From assembly GCA_900471815.1 (NCBI GenBank), contig UICE01000003.1, positions 1,095,459 to 1,159,458 on the forward strand: a DNA stretch of 64,000 nucleotides, written 5' to 3'. The translations under genes were made by a program, and so were the position numbers. The notes below the pieces were generated by a model that was given only the letters and a program-made list of their open reading frames with translations, made no database searches and was not told the origin of the DNA. This DNA comes from Hyphomicrobiales bacterium (GTDB taxonomy: Bacteria > Pseudomonadota > Alphaproteobacteria > Rhizobiales > Rhizobiaceae). Positions 18,729-27,308 of this stretch are shown in pieces (position 1 is the stretch's first letter; the number at the start of each line of letters is the position of its first letter).

Positions 18729-19280
18729 CTATTCCAGCAACTGCTGAAAAACAGACGGCATCCGTCGATTGGCCCACGCTGACAGTACTTGGTTCGCGTA
18801 TTCCTGCGTAGTCTGCCCTGCAGGCAGCTCCAAATCATATCTCTGACCAACATGAATCCGATGATAATCATCGGCAGCGCTTCCCATCGGCCGATCTGCT
18901 CGCAATGTTTCCCTTTTTACGAGTTCATCAAGATCGCAATGAAGCCCGACGAAGAAAACATCGAACGGTTTGAAAAGCTGGGCCAGATTGGTGACCCACC
19001 AATCTTCCTCGAGAATATGTTCAAGCAAAATATTATTGCCTGCTGAAGCATAAGCCACGAGCGAACGATGAAATCCGTCAAAGAATTTGGTGCGATTCTC
19101 CCTCCAATTGAAGTCGCCGTTCCGAAAACGGTCCAGAGGCAACATCCCGGAATCACGGAGATGATCAATAGAAACATGCCAGAATGGTTCTGGCAGTTGT
19201 GCCTGAAGGACTCGCGCAAGAGTAGACTTCCCGCTGCTTGATGCCCCGTGGATAAAGATTATCTTTGCCGTCTTTTCCAA
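18729..19280 (-). CDS. CPT-like P-loop phosphotransferase
   Basis: A 183-residue P-loop kinase of the chloramphenicol phosphotransferase-like family. The Walker A motif is GASSSGKS at residues 12-19, followed by HVSIDHLRD, the ILLEHILEEDWW segment and a lid-like RETLRADRPMGSA. The founding enzyme inactivates chloramphenicol by phosphorylation, but most relatives have unknown substrates, so a resistance role should not be assumed. The start is TTG at 19278-19280, with AGG six bases upstream. It stands alone between the patatin and CBS genes. Confidence 0.75.
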   Translation of the reverse strand: MEKTAKIIFIHGASSSGKSTLARVLQAQLPEPFWHVSIDHLRDSGMLPLDRFRNGDFNWRENRTKFFDGFHRSLVAYASAGNNILLEHILEEDWWVTNLAQLFKPFDVFFVGLHCDLDELVKRETLRADRPMGSAADDYHRIHVGQRYDLELPAGQTTQEYANQVLSAWANRRMPSVFQQLLE

Positions 19281-19369
19281 TTCAAGCCTAATCCCCGTAA
19301 TGAACCATTACGGTATTAGGTCGGCTTCATTGCAGCAAAATGAACCTCACTACGTCGATAAATCTAGAA

Positions 19370-19801
19370 CTAAGCCGTCGCGATATAGCTGCGAATCTCT
19401 TGTGACTCGCGTTCCACTTCCTCGATCCGCAGCTTAACAACGTCGCCGATCGATACGATGCCATAAAGTTGGCCATCCTTTTCAACCGGCAAATGGCGGA
19501 AACGGCCTTGCGTCATCGTTTCCATGACCTGATTAATCGTATGACTTTCGCTGCAGACCTTGACCTTTATGGTCATTGTTTCTGAAATCGGCTTCCATAG
19601 AGCATCGGCACCGTCGACCGAAATGGCGCGAACCACATCGCGTTCGGACAAGATACCTTTGATAGCCTTGTTCTGATCGCAAACGACAAGTGCGCCGATT
19701 TTGTGCTTGGCCAAAACCGTGATTGCATCCGCTAGCGACACATCAGGCGTAATGCTGAAAACGTCATAGCCCTTGCGTTCAAGAATCGATCTGACTGTCA
19801 T
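19370..19801 (-). CDS. CBS-domain pair protein
   Basis: A 143-residue protein made of two CBS domains, the usual adenosyl-ligand sensing module. The first carries IGALVVCDQNKAIKGILSERDVVRA and the second RFRHLPVEKDGQLYGIVSIGDVV. There is no attached enzyme domain, so it is probably a free-standing sensor whose partner is unknown. The second of two near ATG codons (19799-19801) is preferred: AAGGAGG lies six bases before it but directly abuts the first. Confidence 0.88.
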   Translation of the reverse strand: MTVRSILERKGYDVFSITPDVSLADAITVLAKHKIGALVVCDQNKAIKGILSERDVVRAISVDGADALWKPISETMTIKVKVCSESHTINQVMETMTQGRFRHLPVEKDGQLYGIVSIGDVVKLRIEEVERESQEIRSYIATA

Positions 19802-20024
19802 GCGCATCCTCCTTACATGTTTGATTGCTGCATCTCCCCCGATGCTTTTAGCAACCTAACTCATCGTGCTTATATGTTGCACCCATTGCAAGTGCATTGC
19901 AATTGCGCATGTCGCCTCCATAGTTATCTTTACACAAGAACACTTGGCTCAGATCGATTTGATAAATGCAATCCAATCTATTGATTATAAAACATCTTTT
20001 GCATTCAAAAATTGATTACACGTA

Positions 20025-20732
20025 TCAGGCGCGGTGCCGGTCAAACAGCGATATTCCGAAGAAACCGACGACAAATCCGCCTATATGCGCCTCCCAGGCG
20101 ATCGACGCAGATTCCTCTACTCCCAATGATAAAAGCCCGGCCGCAATATTGGTGACAAACCAGACTCCAAGAAACGTCAGCACTGTGCGCATGCGCAGTG
20201 CAACGGCAATCGGCAATATGTCACCGACAAAGGCTGCCGAGTTGCGCGATGTTGAGCGACGAAATCCAAAACGCGCTGCAGCGCCCATCATGCCGGACAC
20301 TGCACCGGACGCGCCTACCAGGGGAGCCATGCTATCAGGGTAAATTGCATAATGCGTCAATGCGGCGGCGATGGATGTCGCGATCCAAAAAAGTGTCAAA
20401 CGCACCGGGCCAATGCGCGCCGCAAGCGGGGATCCGAATGCTGCCAGCCAGATCATGTTTAGTGCGATATGAGCCACGCTTCCATGCATGAATGAATAGG
20501 AGATCGTCGTAAACCATGTCCACACGTCACCCTGGCCGCCCATTTGCGCAAAGCGTGCAGGAATAAAGGCATAGTTCCAGAGAAACTCGACAGCCTGTCC
20601 ATCGTCAAGAATATAGGTCTGGTAGAGAAATACTGCGATGCAGATGCCGATAGCTGCGAGGATAATACCCGGAATGTTGAACATCGGCTCTCCGCCTGAT
20701 GGTTTGTCCCGCGCTATGTCTGGTTCGGTCAT
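20025..20732 (-). CDS. Rhomboid-family intramembrane serine protease
   Basis: A 235-residue membrane protein with six or so helices. The catalytic Ser142 sits in GASGAVSG (140-147) and pairs with His215 in WEAHIGGFVVGFFG; the supporting HGSVAHIALNMIW segment holds His83, His88 and Asn92. Rhomboids cut transmembrane substrates in the lipid bilayer; no substrate can be proposed here. The ATG at 20730-20732 with GAGG upstream is preferred over a TTG 30 bases further up. Confidence 0.92.
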   Translation of the reverse strand: MTEPDIARDKPSGGEPMFNIPGIILAAIGICIAVFLYQTYILDDGQAVEFLWNYAFIPARFAQMGGQGDVWTWFTTISYSFMHGSVAHIALNMIWLAAFGSPLAARIGPVRLTLFWIATSIAAALTHYAIYPDSMAPLVGASGAVSGMMGAAARFGFRRSTSRNSAAFVGDILPIAVALRMRTVLTFLGVWFVTNIAAGLLSLGVEESASIAWEAHIGGFVVGFFGISLFDRHRA

Positions 20733-21034
20733 TCTGTATCGGCCTCGTTTCGGTCCCGGCAAGCTATAGTATCAAGCCGGCAAGTGGAATCCCGGTTTTC
20801 GAATAATCCGATGCATAAACAGAAAGAAGGCCGCCCGGTTACGGACGGCCTTAAATTTAAGGTCAGGTATGAAATCTCCTAAACCCTTGTCTCACATTCG
20901 TTGCGACACCTCAACGTAAACCACTTATTAACCCTAACAGCCCGCCACGGTGGACATGGACACATGAAACGTGGCGTTACCCTGCCGTCGGTGACACAGT
21001 CCGCGGACATCCGATCGGACAAACAGACAAATTT
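20733..21034. other. Intergenic region with orphan hairpin and CtrA-like site
   Basis: This 302-base gap between the divergent rhomboid and PAS genes has no convincing gene. It contains a strong terminator-like hairpin (20827-20852) that neither neighbour needs, and a near-CtrA site TAAA-N7-TTAA at 20917-20931. A small RNA on the minus strand is possible. Confidence 0.45.
20827..20852 (-). terminator. Orphan terminator-like hairpin
   Basis: Arms AAGGCCG-CCCG and CGGA-CGGCCTT close on GTTA with one mismatch. On the minus strand it is followed by CTTCTTTCTGTTT. Both flanking genes run away from it, so it would terminate some other transcript. Confidence 0.55.
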
Positions 21035-21679
21035 ATGCAGCACGGAAGATCAAACGAGCTTATCGCTTATTGGGAGCAGTTGCGTGGCACACGCGCTGCG
21101 CCCGAACGCAGCGAGATAGCGCCTGCTGCCATCCCCCGCCAATTGGCCGATATATTCATTTTGCAGGCCAGTCAGGATACCGAAGCAAGGTTCCGGCTTG
21201 CGGGCACCCGGATTTGCTCAATTCACGGCCGCGAATTGAAAGATTCAGCTTTCGAATTGCTTTGGCAGGCACGAGATCGCCGCAGTATCTCGCGTTTGCT
21301 TGCCAATTCGATAACCCGAAAAAGCCCCGTCGCTGTAAACGCCGAAGGCATAAGCGCACGCCAGCGCACCGCGCTGTTTGAATTCATCCTCTTGCCGCTT
21401 GCCAATGAAGTGCATGAACAATTTCTGATCGGAATGATTGTCGCCTTGGGACAGCCGTTCTGGCTAGAGTCAGACTCTATCGTCGAAAGCCGCATAAGAT
21501 CAATCACGACGCTGGATACAAGTCGGAGCCAGTATGCTGGCGGATCGCGATCATCGCCAAACCCGAAAGGCGCTATTCATACAATTATCGGGCAAAATAC
21601 TGACCGCCTGCAATTGCTGGATGGCGGAAAATCCTCGCGACCACTTAAAACGCGCGCGAAACCATTACCGCCACATTAA
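21035..21679 (+). CDS. PAS-domain protein of unknown role
   Basis: A 214-residue protein resembling the alphaproteobacterial PAS_5 family (COG5388). The fold is suggested by LIAYWEQLRGTR at the start, FRLAGTRICSIHGRELKDSAF, and FILLPLANEVHEQFLIGMIV. The C-terminal 60 residues are basic and low in order. No output domain is attached, so it may act by protein contact. A PilZ gene follows on the same strand, suggesting a shared signalling role. A near-CtrA site lies about 100 bases upstream. Confidence 0.75.
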   Translation: MQHGRSNELIAYWEQLRGTRAAPERSEIAPAAIPRQLADIFILQASQDTEARFRLAGTRICSIHGRELKDSAFELLWQARDRRSISRLLANSITRKSPVAVNAEGISARQRTALFEFILLPLANEVHEQFLIGMIVALGQPFWLESDSIVESRIRSITTLDTSRSQYAGGSRSSPNPKGAIHTIIGQNTDRLQLLDGGKSSRPLKTRAKPLPPH

Positions 21680-21736
21680 GAATCATGGAATAGCTTGTCA
21701 TCAAGGCTAAACGAATTCTGCCAGTTGGACGTGACG

Positions 21737-22345
21737 ATGCAACCTACCCACGATGGCTCAAGTCCAAACCCTACCGCTACGACAAGGTATTATAGCGTTA
21801 AAGTGCAGCTCTATGGGCGTTTTATGCTCGAAGACCGCACGGAACATGTTTGCCAGATCAGCGAAATGTCGCCTGGCAATGTTGTCATCGGCACAGATAT
21901 CATGGCCCATAATGGCGAGCGCATTATCGCTTATATAGACCATATTGGCCGTGTCGAAGGAACTGTCGAAAAGCTGGTTAGTGGGGGCTTTCTCCTGTCG
22001 CTCATCGTTTCTGACCGCAAGAAAAACAAGATAGCGGCGCAGCTGACATGGCTTGCAAACAAACATGAACTGGATACGCCTGAAGATCGCCGGCATCAGC
22101 GTATCGCACCGCGCAACCCAATCACCACGCTATCCATGGCCGATGGTCGGCAATATCCCTGCCGTATTGTTGATCTATCCATATCGGGTGCAGCGGTGGA
22201 ACTGCGCATGCGCCCTGCCCTGAACAGCCAGGTCATTCTCGGCACCATGAGGGGCCGTGTTGCCCGGCATTTTGACGAAGGCGTGGCAATCGAGTTTGCT
22301 TCGGTGCAAAGCCGCGACGCCATTGATGCGGCCTTTGAGAGTTAA
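21737..22345 (+). CDS. PilZ-domain c-di-GMP receptor
   Basis: A 202-residue protein with two PilZ-like halves. The C-terminal domain has both c-di-GMP motifs: RxxxR at residues 118-122 (RRHQR) and DxSxxG at 146-151 (DLSISG). The N-terminal half (about 17-105) has the fold pattern but not the motifs. It probably changes a partner when c-di-GMP rises; the PleD diguanylate cyclase in this window is one possible source. The start is uncertain: ATG 21737, GTG 21731 and TTG 21695 are all in frame with weak ribosome binding sites. Confidence 0.85.
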   Translation: MQPTHDGSSPNPTATTRYYSVKVQLYGRFMLEDRTEHVCQISEMSPGNVVIGTDIMAHNGERIIAYIDHIGRVEGTVEKLVSGGFLLSLIVSDRKKNKIAAQLTWLANKHELDTPEDRRHQRIAPRNPITTLSMADGRQYPCRIVDLSISGAAVELRMRPALNSQVILGTMRGRVARHFDEGVAIEFASVQSRDAIDAAFES

Positions 22346-22678
22346 AGCCAGTTTTTCTCTGACTTAGTTTTTCTTCACACGGCAGAAATATTTTTGGCGC
22401 GATTGCTGCGAGAGAACGGCATTTGTCTGGCATCTGTATGGAGCGCGTTAAGCCAATGGAAATAATGACATATTTATTTAAACCGATGCTTAATTCTAAT
22501 ATTCTGCAACTTACTTAAATCTATACTTTGTTAAACTAAATAATAATAAACATTAATACATCGTAATTGCCTAATTCCTTTATTTTTTACTACCTAATTC
22601 GATCAGATTTACTCGCCATCGTTTCCGCTCAATCAAACTCTCTCTGCCATTGTCGCCTCAACCGGGGAGACGACGGTA
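22346..22678. other. AT-rich intergenic region
   Basis: These 333 bases are notably AT-rich, especially 22450-22600, with runs such as TTTATTTAAA and AATAATAATAAACATTAATA. I found no gene, hairpin with U-tract or recognisable operator. It probably holds the promoter of the downstream BTLCP gene. Confidence 0.5.
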
Positions 22679-23284
22679 ATGATAAAAAAGACAATCCTAT
22701 TTGGCGCTGCATTCCTTTTAATGTGCATCGCCGCCTATGCTGAGGCAGGCACTTCGGCAATGATCATGAAGACCGGCGGTCGCACCTCGCAGCCGATTGG
22801 TCATTATGAATTCTGCCAGACATATCGCGGCGAATGCAGCGTCAAGAGTAGCAATGATACGCCGCTTAGCCTGACATCAAAGACATGGAATTTGCTGGTT
22901 CTGGTCAACAGTCAGGTAAACGCGCAGGTTCGCCCAGAGACGGACATGGATATCTGGGGTAAAGCAGAAGTATGGTCCTATCCGACAACAGTTGGGGACT
23001 GTGAGGATTATGTTCTCCTGAAGCGCAAGCTGCTGAATGAAGGCGGCATTCCGCTCAGCGATCTATTGATCACCGTCGTTCGGCAGATGAACGGCGAAGG
23101 TCACGCCGTGTTGACCGTGCGCACCGGCCAGGGCGATTACATTCTTGATAATCTCGAAGCCCGTATCAAGCCATGGAATGAAACGAACTATGATTACCTC
23201 AAGCGCCAATCAACGAAGAACACCGGCGCATGGGTTTCAATCAATGATGATCGCCAGGTGCTGGTCGGCAGTATCGAGCAATGA
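22679..23284 (+). CDS. Bacterial transglutaminase-like cysteine proteinase (BTLCP)
   Basis: A 201-residue exported protein of the BTLCP family (COG3672). A signal peptide is visible at residues 1-23 (MIKKTILFGAAFLLMCIAAY, then AEA). The catalytic triad is Cys108 in GDCEDYV, His142 in GHAVLTV and Asp157 in YILDNL. Some relatives, such as LapG, cleave adhesins under c-di-GMP control; no adhesin or LapD partner is present here, so the target is unknown. GGGGAGACGACGGTA precedes the ATG. Confidence 0.9.
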   Translation: MIKKTILFGAAFLLMCIAAYAEAGTSAMIMKTGGRTSQPIGHYEFCQTYRGECSVKSSNDTPLSLTSKTWNLLVLVNSQVNAQVRPETDMDIWGKAEVWSYPTTVGDCEDYVLLKRKLLNEGGIPLSDLLITVVRQMNGEGHAVLTVRTGQGDYILDNLEARIKPWNETNYDYLKRQSTKNTGAWVSINDDRQVLVGSIEQ

Positions 23285-23298
23285 GTCCGGATCCATTG

Positions 23299-23321
23299 GC
23301 CGGTGCATTTACACCGGCTTG
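23299..23321. terminator. Terminator between BTLCP and carbonic anhydrase genes
   Basis: Stem GCCGGTG / CACCGGC with a six-base CATTTA loop, then TTGTT on the plus strand. It lies between two convergent stop codons. Confidence 0.65.
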
Positions 23322-23849
23322 TTAAGCAATCTCCAGACCGCTCATGAAACGCTTCCCGTTTTCGACATAGTGAGCGGCAGAAAGCTTCAACTGTTCTACC
23401 GCTGCCTCGTCCAGTGTACGGACCACCCTAGCCGGTGATCCCACGATCAGGGAATTATCCGGAAATTCCTTGCGCTCGGTGACCAAAGCCCCCGCACCCA
23501 CCAGAGAATTCTTGCCGATTTTTGCACCATTGAGAATAATCGCTCCAATACCGATCAGGGTATTTTCCCCAATAATACAGCCATGCAGCATAGCGCGATG
23601 CCCGATGGTGCATCCGTCGCCGATTGTCAGCGGATATCCCAGATCGGTGTGCATGATCGTGTGTTCCTGCACATTCGTATTGCGACCAATGTGAATGAGC
23701 TCGTTGTCCCCGCGCAATACAGCGCCGAACCAGATCCCGGCATTTTCACCTAGAAAAACTTTGCCGATAATCGTCGCATCAGGCGCTATCCAGTTTGACT
23801 TTCGGTGCTCAAACTGCGGTGCTTGGCCGTTAAGCGTATAAATCGGCAT
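23322..23849 (-). CDS. Gamma-carbonic anhydrase-like hexapeptide protein
   Basis: A 175-residue left-handed beta-helix protein of the gamma-class carbonic anhydrase/YrdA group. The three metal histidines are His67 (MHTDLG), His84 (TIGHRA) and His89 (MLHGC). The hexapeptide repeats run through the first 140 residues. Actual carbonic anhydrase activity varies in this group. The ATG at 23847-23849 has GGAGG seven bases upstream and is preferred to the longer frame from 23888. Confidence 0.9.
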   Translation of the reverse strand: MPIYTLNGQAPQFEHRKSNWIAPDATIIGKVFLGENAGIWFGAVLRGDNELIHIGRNTNVQEHTIMHTDLGYPLTIGDGCTIGHRAMLHGCIIGENTLIGIGAIILNGAKIGKNSLVGAGALVTERKEFPDNSLIVGSPARVVRTLDEAAVEQLKLSAAHYVENGKRFMSGLEIA

Positions 23850-23919
23850 TTGGCGTCCTCCAGAATCACGCGGTTCATTGATACTCAATTAACCATAAAT
23901 CAGCACATGAGCAGTTAGA

Positions 23920-24675
23920 ATGCGCCGAAGGAAACCTTCGGGCTACATCATGCAGGCGACCACAGAGAAAATAGAGGCAATTTCGGCAAGCTTTCTCTTG
24001 CGAAAGGTCTTCTATGGCGTGGTCGCACTTGGCTTCTTGTCCCTATGTCTGGCTCTTGCCGGCTTTTTCCTTGGACACATAATTTCCCTTGGCGGCCATA
24101 CGGAAGATCGTTCTGCGCAGCAAATCGTCATTGGCAATGACGTGCTCGAGATTCCCGCAAATATGATCCGGTTTGATAGGCAGCGGCGCGATGGCATAGC
24201 CGAGCGCGTTGACCTTTATCTGCACTGGCCGGAAATGCAGGGGTACGCCGCAGAATTTAAAAATGATTTCAATGGCGCGGGACCAGACAAGAAATTGATC
24301 TTCCTGACATTTGAGGCAAGGCAGGGATCGCAGGATATGCCGGGGCGTTATGGTCCCGTCTATCTTCCACTGACCGAAGGGCCCGGCGCTGCCGGTCCTG
24401 CCGGTTTAACGCTCCAACGCTTCAGGGGCGATAGCGGCTTCATCAATGAGGAGCTTCTCGTTGCACCGGATCACGGTGCGAAACCTTCATTTGTTGCGCG
24501 TTGTCTTGATGAACCGTCATCCCGCGATAATCTTGCATCCTGCCAAAGCGATATTTTCGTCGGCGGTGATTTGCAGCTGACCTATCGGTTTCCGAGAGAA
24601 ATGCTTGAGGATTGGCCGCTTCTGGACAAAAAGATTGCAGAATTTGCGCGTGGCCACATCAAAAGTGTTGAGTGA
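23920..24675 (+). CDS. Single-pass membrane protein of unknown function
   Basis: A 251-residue protein I do not recognise. One strong membrane helix is seen at about residues 30-55 (FYGVVALGFLSLCLALAGFFLGHI), followed by a soluble domain of about 190 residues likely outside the cytoplasmic membrane, with two cysteines (ARCLDEP and ASCQSD) that could form a disulfide. The start is unclear: ATG 23920 or the in-frame ATG at 23950, neither with a good ribosome binding site. It is divergent from the carbonic anhydrase gene, with a 70-base gap. Confidence 0.75.
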   Translation: MRRRKPSGYIMQATTEKIEAISASFLLRKVFYGVVALGFLSLCLALAGFFLGHIISLGGHTEDRSAQQIVIGNDVLEIPANMIRFDRQRRDGIAERVDLYLHWPEMQGYAAEFKNDFNGAGPDKKLIFLTFEARQGSQDMPGRYGPVYLPLTEGPGAAGPAGLTLQRFRGDSGFINEELLVAPDHGAKPSFVARCLDEPSSRDNLASCQSDIFVGGDLQLTYRFPREMLEDWPLLDKKIAEFARGHIKSVE

Positions 24676-24694
24676 TGCTCGAGCACCACTCAAC
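24667..24694. terminator. Hairpin between convergent genes
   Basis: Arms GTTGAGTG / CACTCAAC continue through one A-C mismatch into the self-complementary TGCTCGAGCA. It overlaps the stop codon of the membrane protein gene and lies 15 bases from the end of the DUF3126 gene. There is no U-tract, so termination efficiency is uncertain. Confidence 0.5.
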
Positions 24695-24708
24695 ATAGTA
24701 AGAATGGG

Positions 24709-24915
24709 CTAAAGGTCCATTTCCAGGATTGCCATGGAGAAATTATAAGACAATTCGCCTTCGTCTTCATCCTTGTAGATCAGACCGAGGAACTCGTCGC
24801 CCAGATAAAGTTCTGCGGAATCATCTTTCCGCGGGCGAGCCTTCACTACCAATTCCGTGTTGCGGAATGTCCGCTTGAAGTAGCTGTCGAGTTTTTTCAG
24901 TTCTTCGGGTTTCAC
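24709..24915 (-). CDS. DUF3126 small protein
   Basis: A 68-residue acidic protein of the alphaproteobacterial DUF3126 family, function unknown. Family blocks are LKKLDSYFKRTF and DDSAELYLGDEFLG. The start is GTG at 24913-24915, with AGGAGAT about nine bases upstream. It lies 99 bases downstream of cysE on the same strand, and this association is common in relatives as I recall. Confidence 0.85.
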   Translation of the reverse strand: MKPEELKKLDSYFKRTFRNTELVVKARPRKDDSAELYLGDEFLGLIYKDEDEGELSYNFSMAILEMDL

Positions 24916-25014
24916 CTAAAATCTCCTGTCTTATTCGTCGAGTCAGAGCGGTTTGCCATGTGGCATGGCGCCCTGTAAAGGGTTGACTGCAATCGTTAGT
25001 GGTAAGAACCAGGC

Positions 25015-25839
25015 TTATTCGAAGTTGGTAACGAGCTGATCCATGGCGCGCGAAGGCTCCGAGCAGCCTGCTTCCCCGACAATACGGGCAGGCACACCAG
25101 CCACGGTCACATTATGCGGGACAGGCTTCAGAACGACCGAACCGGATGCCACCTTTGAGCAATGACCAATTTCGATATTGCCAAGAATATTGGCTCCTGC
25201 GCCAATTAGCACGCCATTACGAATTTTCGGATGACGGTCGCCGGTCTCTTTTCCCGTGCCGCCAAGGGTAACACCCTGCAGGATTGAAACATTGTCTTCA
25301 ATAACAGCCGTCATGCCCACAACGATGCCCGTTGCATGGTCGAAAAACACGCCCTGCCCCATGGGAACTGCGGGATGAATATCTGTCTGGAAAACTGAAG
25401 ATGAGCGGCTTTGCAAATAAAGCGCAAAATCATGACGACCCTCATGCCACAACCAGTGCGCAAGACGATGGGTCTGGATAGCCTGAAACCCCTTGAAATA
25501 AAGGATGGGCTCCATAAACCGCGTGCATGCCGGATCGCGGTCATAAACAGCCTGTATGTCGACGCGTAAAATCTGCGACCAGGAAGGATTGGCGTCAAGC
25601 ATGGCTGTAAACGTCTGGCGCAGCAGTTCAGACTCCACATCCGGGTGGTCGAGGCGCTGGGAAATACGATGTATAACCGCCTGTTCCAGCGACTGATGGT
25701 TCAGGATGGTAGTGTAAAGAAATGTCGCAAGCAGCGGCTCATTGCGCACGACCTCTTCTGCCTCGGCCCGGATCGCATGCCAGATCGGGTCGATCTGTTT
25801 GATCGATCCAGTCATCTTTATAGGAAGGCTTGCTGACAT
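25015..25839 (-). CDS. cysE: Serine O-acetyltransferase
   Basis: A 274-residue enzyme that makes O-acetylserine from serine and acetyl-CoA, the committed step of cysteine synthesis. An N-terminal helical domain (about 15-140) precedes the left-handed beta-helix, with the active-site segment PAVPMGQGVFFDHATGIVVG, the VSILQGVTLGGTGK loop and RHPKIRNGVLIGAGA. It normally forms hexamers and binds cysteine synthase through its C-terminal tail, here ending TNFE rather than the usual isoleucine. Confidence 0.95.
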   Translation of the reverse strand: MSASLPIKMTGSIKQIDPIWHAIRAEAEEVVRNEPLLATFLYTTILNHQSLEQAVIHRISQRLDHPDVESELLRQTFTAMLDANPSWSQILRVDIQAVYDRDPACTRFMEPILYFKGFQAIQTHRLAHWLWHEGRHDFALYLQSRSSSVFQTDIHPAVPMGQGVFFDHATGIVVGMTAVIEDNVSILQGVTLGGTGKETGDRHPKIRNGVLIGAGANILGNIEIGHCSKVASGSVVLKPVPHNVTVAGVPARIVGEAGCSEPSRAMDQLVTNFE

Positions 25840-26048
25840 TTTCTAGCTCCAGGCATTCAGCCGAATTTTATACTCTGCAACGGATTATACGGCAAAAGTG
25901 GTTTCTTGACACCTCAAAATCCAGTGCCGCAAGCGCAAGAAATTTTGAAGATACCATTCATCTGCCTGATGCTGATCAATGCCAGCATCGCCATGGGTAA
26001 GTTAAACTGTGCTTTTTCGCAAGGAATGAAGCATTTCCGGATCGCAAA

Positions 26049-26810
26049 TCACACAGTAATGGGATTACGCTTCAGAAACTCCAGCACCGCCTCTTTAAAG
26101 ACCTTGTCGCCTACTGCCAGCATATGGTCACGGTTCGGAATATCGATTGCTTCACCTTGGGGCATCAGCTCTGCAAGCTTTTGCGCGCTGCCGCCAATGT
26201 CATCCTTGGTGCCGACAGCTACAAGCGTTGGCTGCTTGATGCGCGCCATGTTTTCTGCGCTAATCTCTTCCTTGGAGGTGATGACGCACGCAACCAGCGC
26301 GATCTTATCGCTCTTGGTCTTGTCGGCAAACATCCTGAACATTTTGCCGCGTGGATGAGTAATTGCATCAGGGTCGTCTGCCAGAAGAGCCTCGGCTATC
26401 GGCGACCAGTCCCCGGCACCTTCGACCATGCCAATACCAAGGCCGCCAAACACCAGATCATGCACGCGATCCGGATGCTTAAGGGCAAGAAAAGCACTAA
26501 TGCGTGCACCCATGGAGTAACCCATGACATGAGCCGACTTTATACCGAGATGATCGAGCAGCGCCGCAGCATCCCCAGCCATGCGGGTTGGTGTGTAAAC
26601 TGACTTGTCATGTGGCTTATCGGAATTGCCGTGACCACGATTGTCGATAGCAATTGTCCGGTATCCCGATGCGGTCAAAGTGGAAATCCAGCCCGGCTGA
26701 ATCCAATTGTATAATGACGATGATGCAAAGCCGTGAATAAGCAGGATCGGTTCGCCCTCGCCTTCATCAATATAGGCAAGTTTTAAGCCGTCATTTTCAA
26801 AGAATTGCAT
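26049..26810 (-). CDS. Alpha/beta hydrolase
   Basis: A 253-residue alpha/beta-hydrolase. The nucleophile elbow GYSMG lies at 97-101 (Ser99), the oxyanion loop is LLIHGFASSS, IDNRGHGNSD follows strand 4, and the catalytic His is in IPNRDHMLAV near the C-terminus. A small helical cap is present. The substrate is unknown. It is the last gene of a leftward run of a double cold-shock protein, DUF192 and this hydrolase, with an 11-base gap before it. Confidence 0.88.
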   Translation of the reverse strand: MQFFENDGLKLAYIDEGEGEPILLIHGFASSSLYNWIQPGWISTLTASGYRTIAIDNRGHGNSDKPHDKSVYTPTRMAGDAAALLDHLGIKSAHVMGYSMGARISAFLALKHPDRVHDLVFGGLGIGMVEGAGDWSPIAEALLADDPDAITHPRGKMFRMFADKTKSDKIALVACVITSKEEISAENMARIKQPTLVAVGTKDDIGGSAQKLAELMPQGEAIDIPNRDHMLAVGDKVFKEAVLEFLKRNPITV

Positions 26811-26821
26811 TTTTCCGTCCG

Positions 26822-27298
26822 TTATTTGGCTGCAATTGCGGGATGCCGCACCTTATCGCCAACTCTTAAACCGAGACGCTGCACGGTTCCAGCCTTTACC
26901 TCAACAACAAATTTTACCGGACCGCCGGACGAAATCACATCACGCGAAAACGGCACGGCGTTCTGCCGGATTGCAGTAATGCGCCCGCCATGATCGAGAA
27001 ACAGCATATCCAAGGCCGACGGCGTATTTTCCATCCACATGGAGATCAGCCTGGATTGGTCAAAAACAAAAAGCATCGCGCTATTGTCTTTAAGGTCCGT
27101 GCGGAACATCAATCCGCGCTGACGTTCCTCCTCATTATCGGCGATTTCGACCGTGAAAGGCACATCGCCCTTGGCCGTATTAATGGTCAGCGCAACAGGA
27201 TCGATGGGCAAATGCATAGGCATCTGCTGTGCCAGCACCGGAAAAGCGGAAATCAAGCAGAGTATGACGGCGGCCAGAGATAATCTCAGACGATTCAT
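26822..27298 (-). CDS. DUF192 exported protein
   Basis: A 158-residue protein of the DUF192 (COG1430) family with a signal peptide (RLRLSLAAVILCLISAFPVLA). The domain carries FTVEIADNEEERQRGLMFR, FVFDQSRLISMWMENT and LDMLFLDHGGRI. Function is not established. The start is ATG 27296-27298, ten bases after the end of the cold-shock gene, so translation is probably coupled; the longer frame from 27379 would overlap that gene and bury the signal peptide. Confidence 0.87.
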   Translation of the reverse strand: MNRLRLSLAAVILCLISAFPVLAQQMPMHLPIDPVALTINTAKGDVPFTVEIADNEEERQRGLMFRTDLKDNSAMLFVFDQSRLISMWMENTPSALDMLFLDHGGRITAIRQNAVPFSRDVISSGGPVKFVVEVKAGTVQRLGLRVGDKVRHPAIAAK

Positions 27299-27308
27299 CA
27301 ACTGATCT

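Noticed and set aside
24709..24915. Possibility that the short DUF3126 frame is spurious because of its GTG start.
   Set aside because: Its acidic sequence and blocks match a known small family and it follows cysE closely, so it is kept as a gene.
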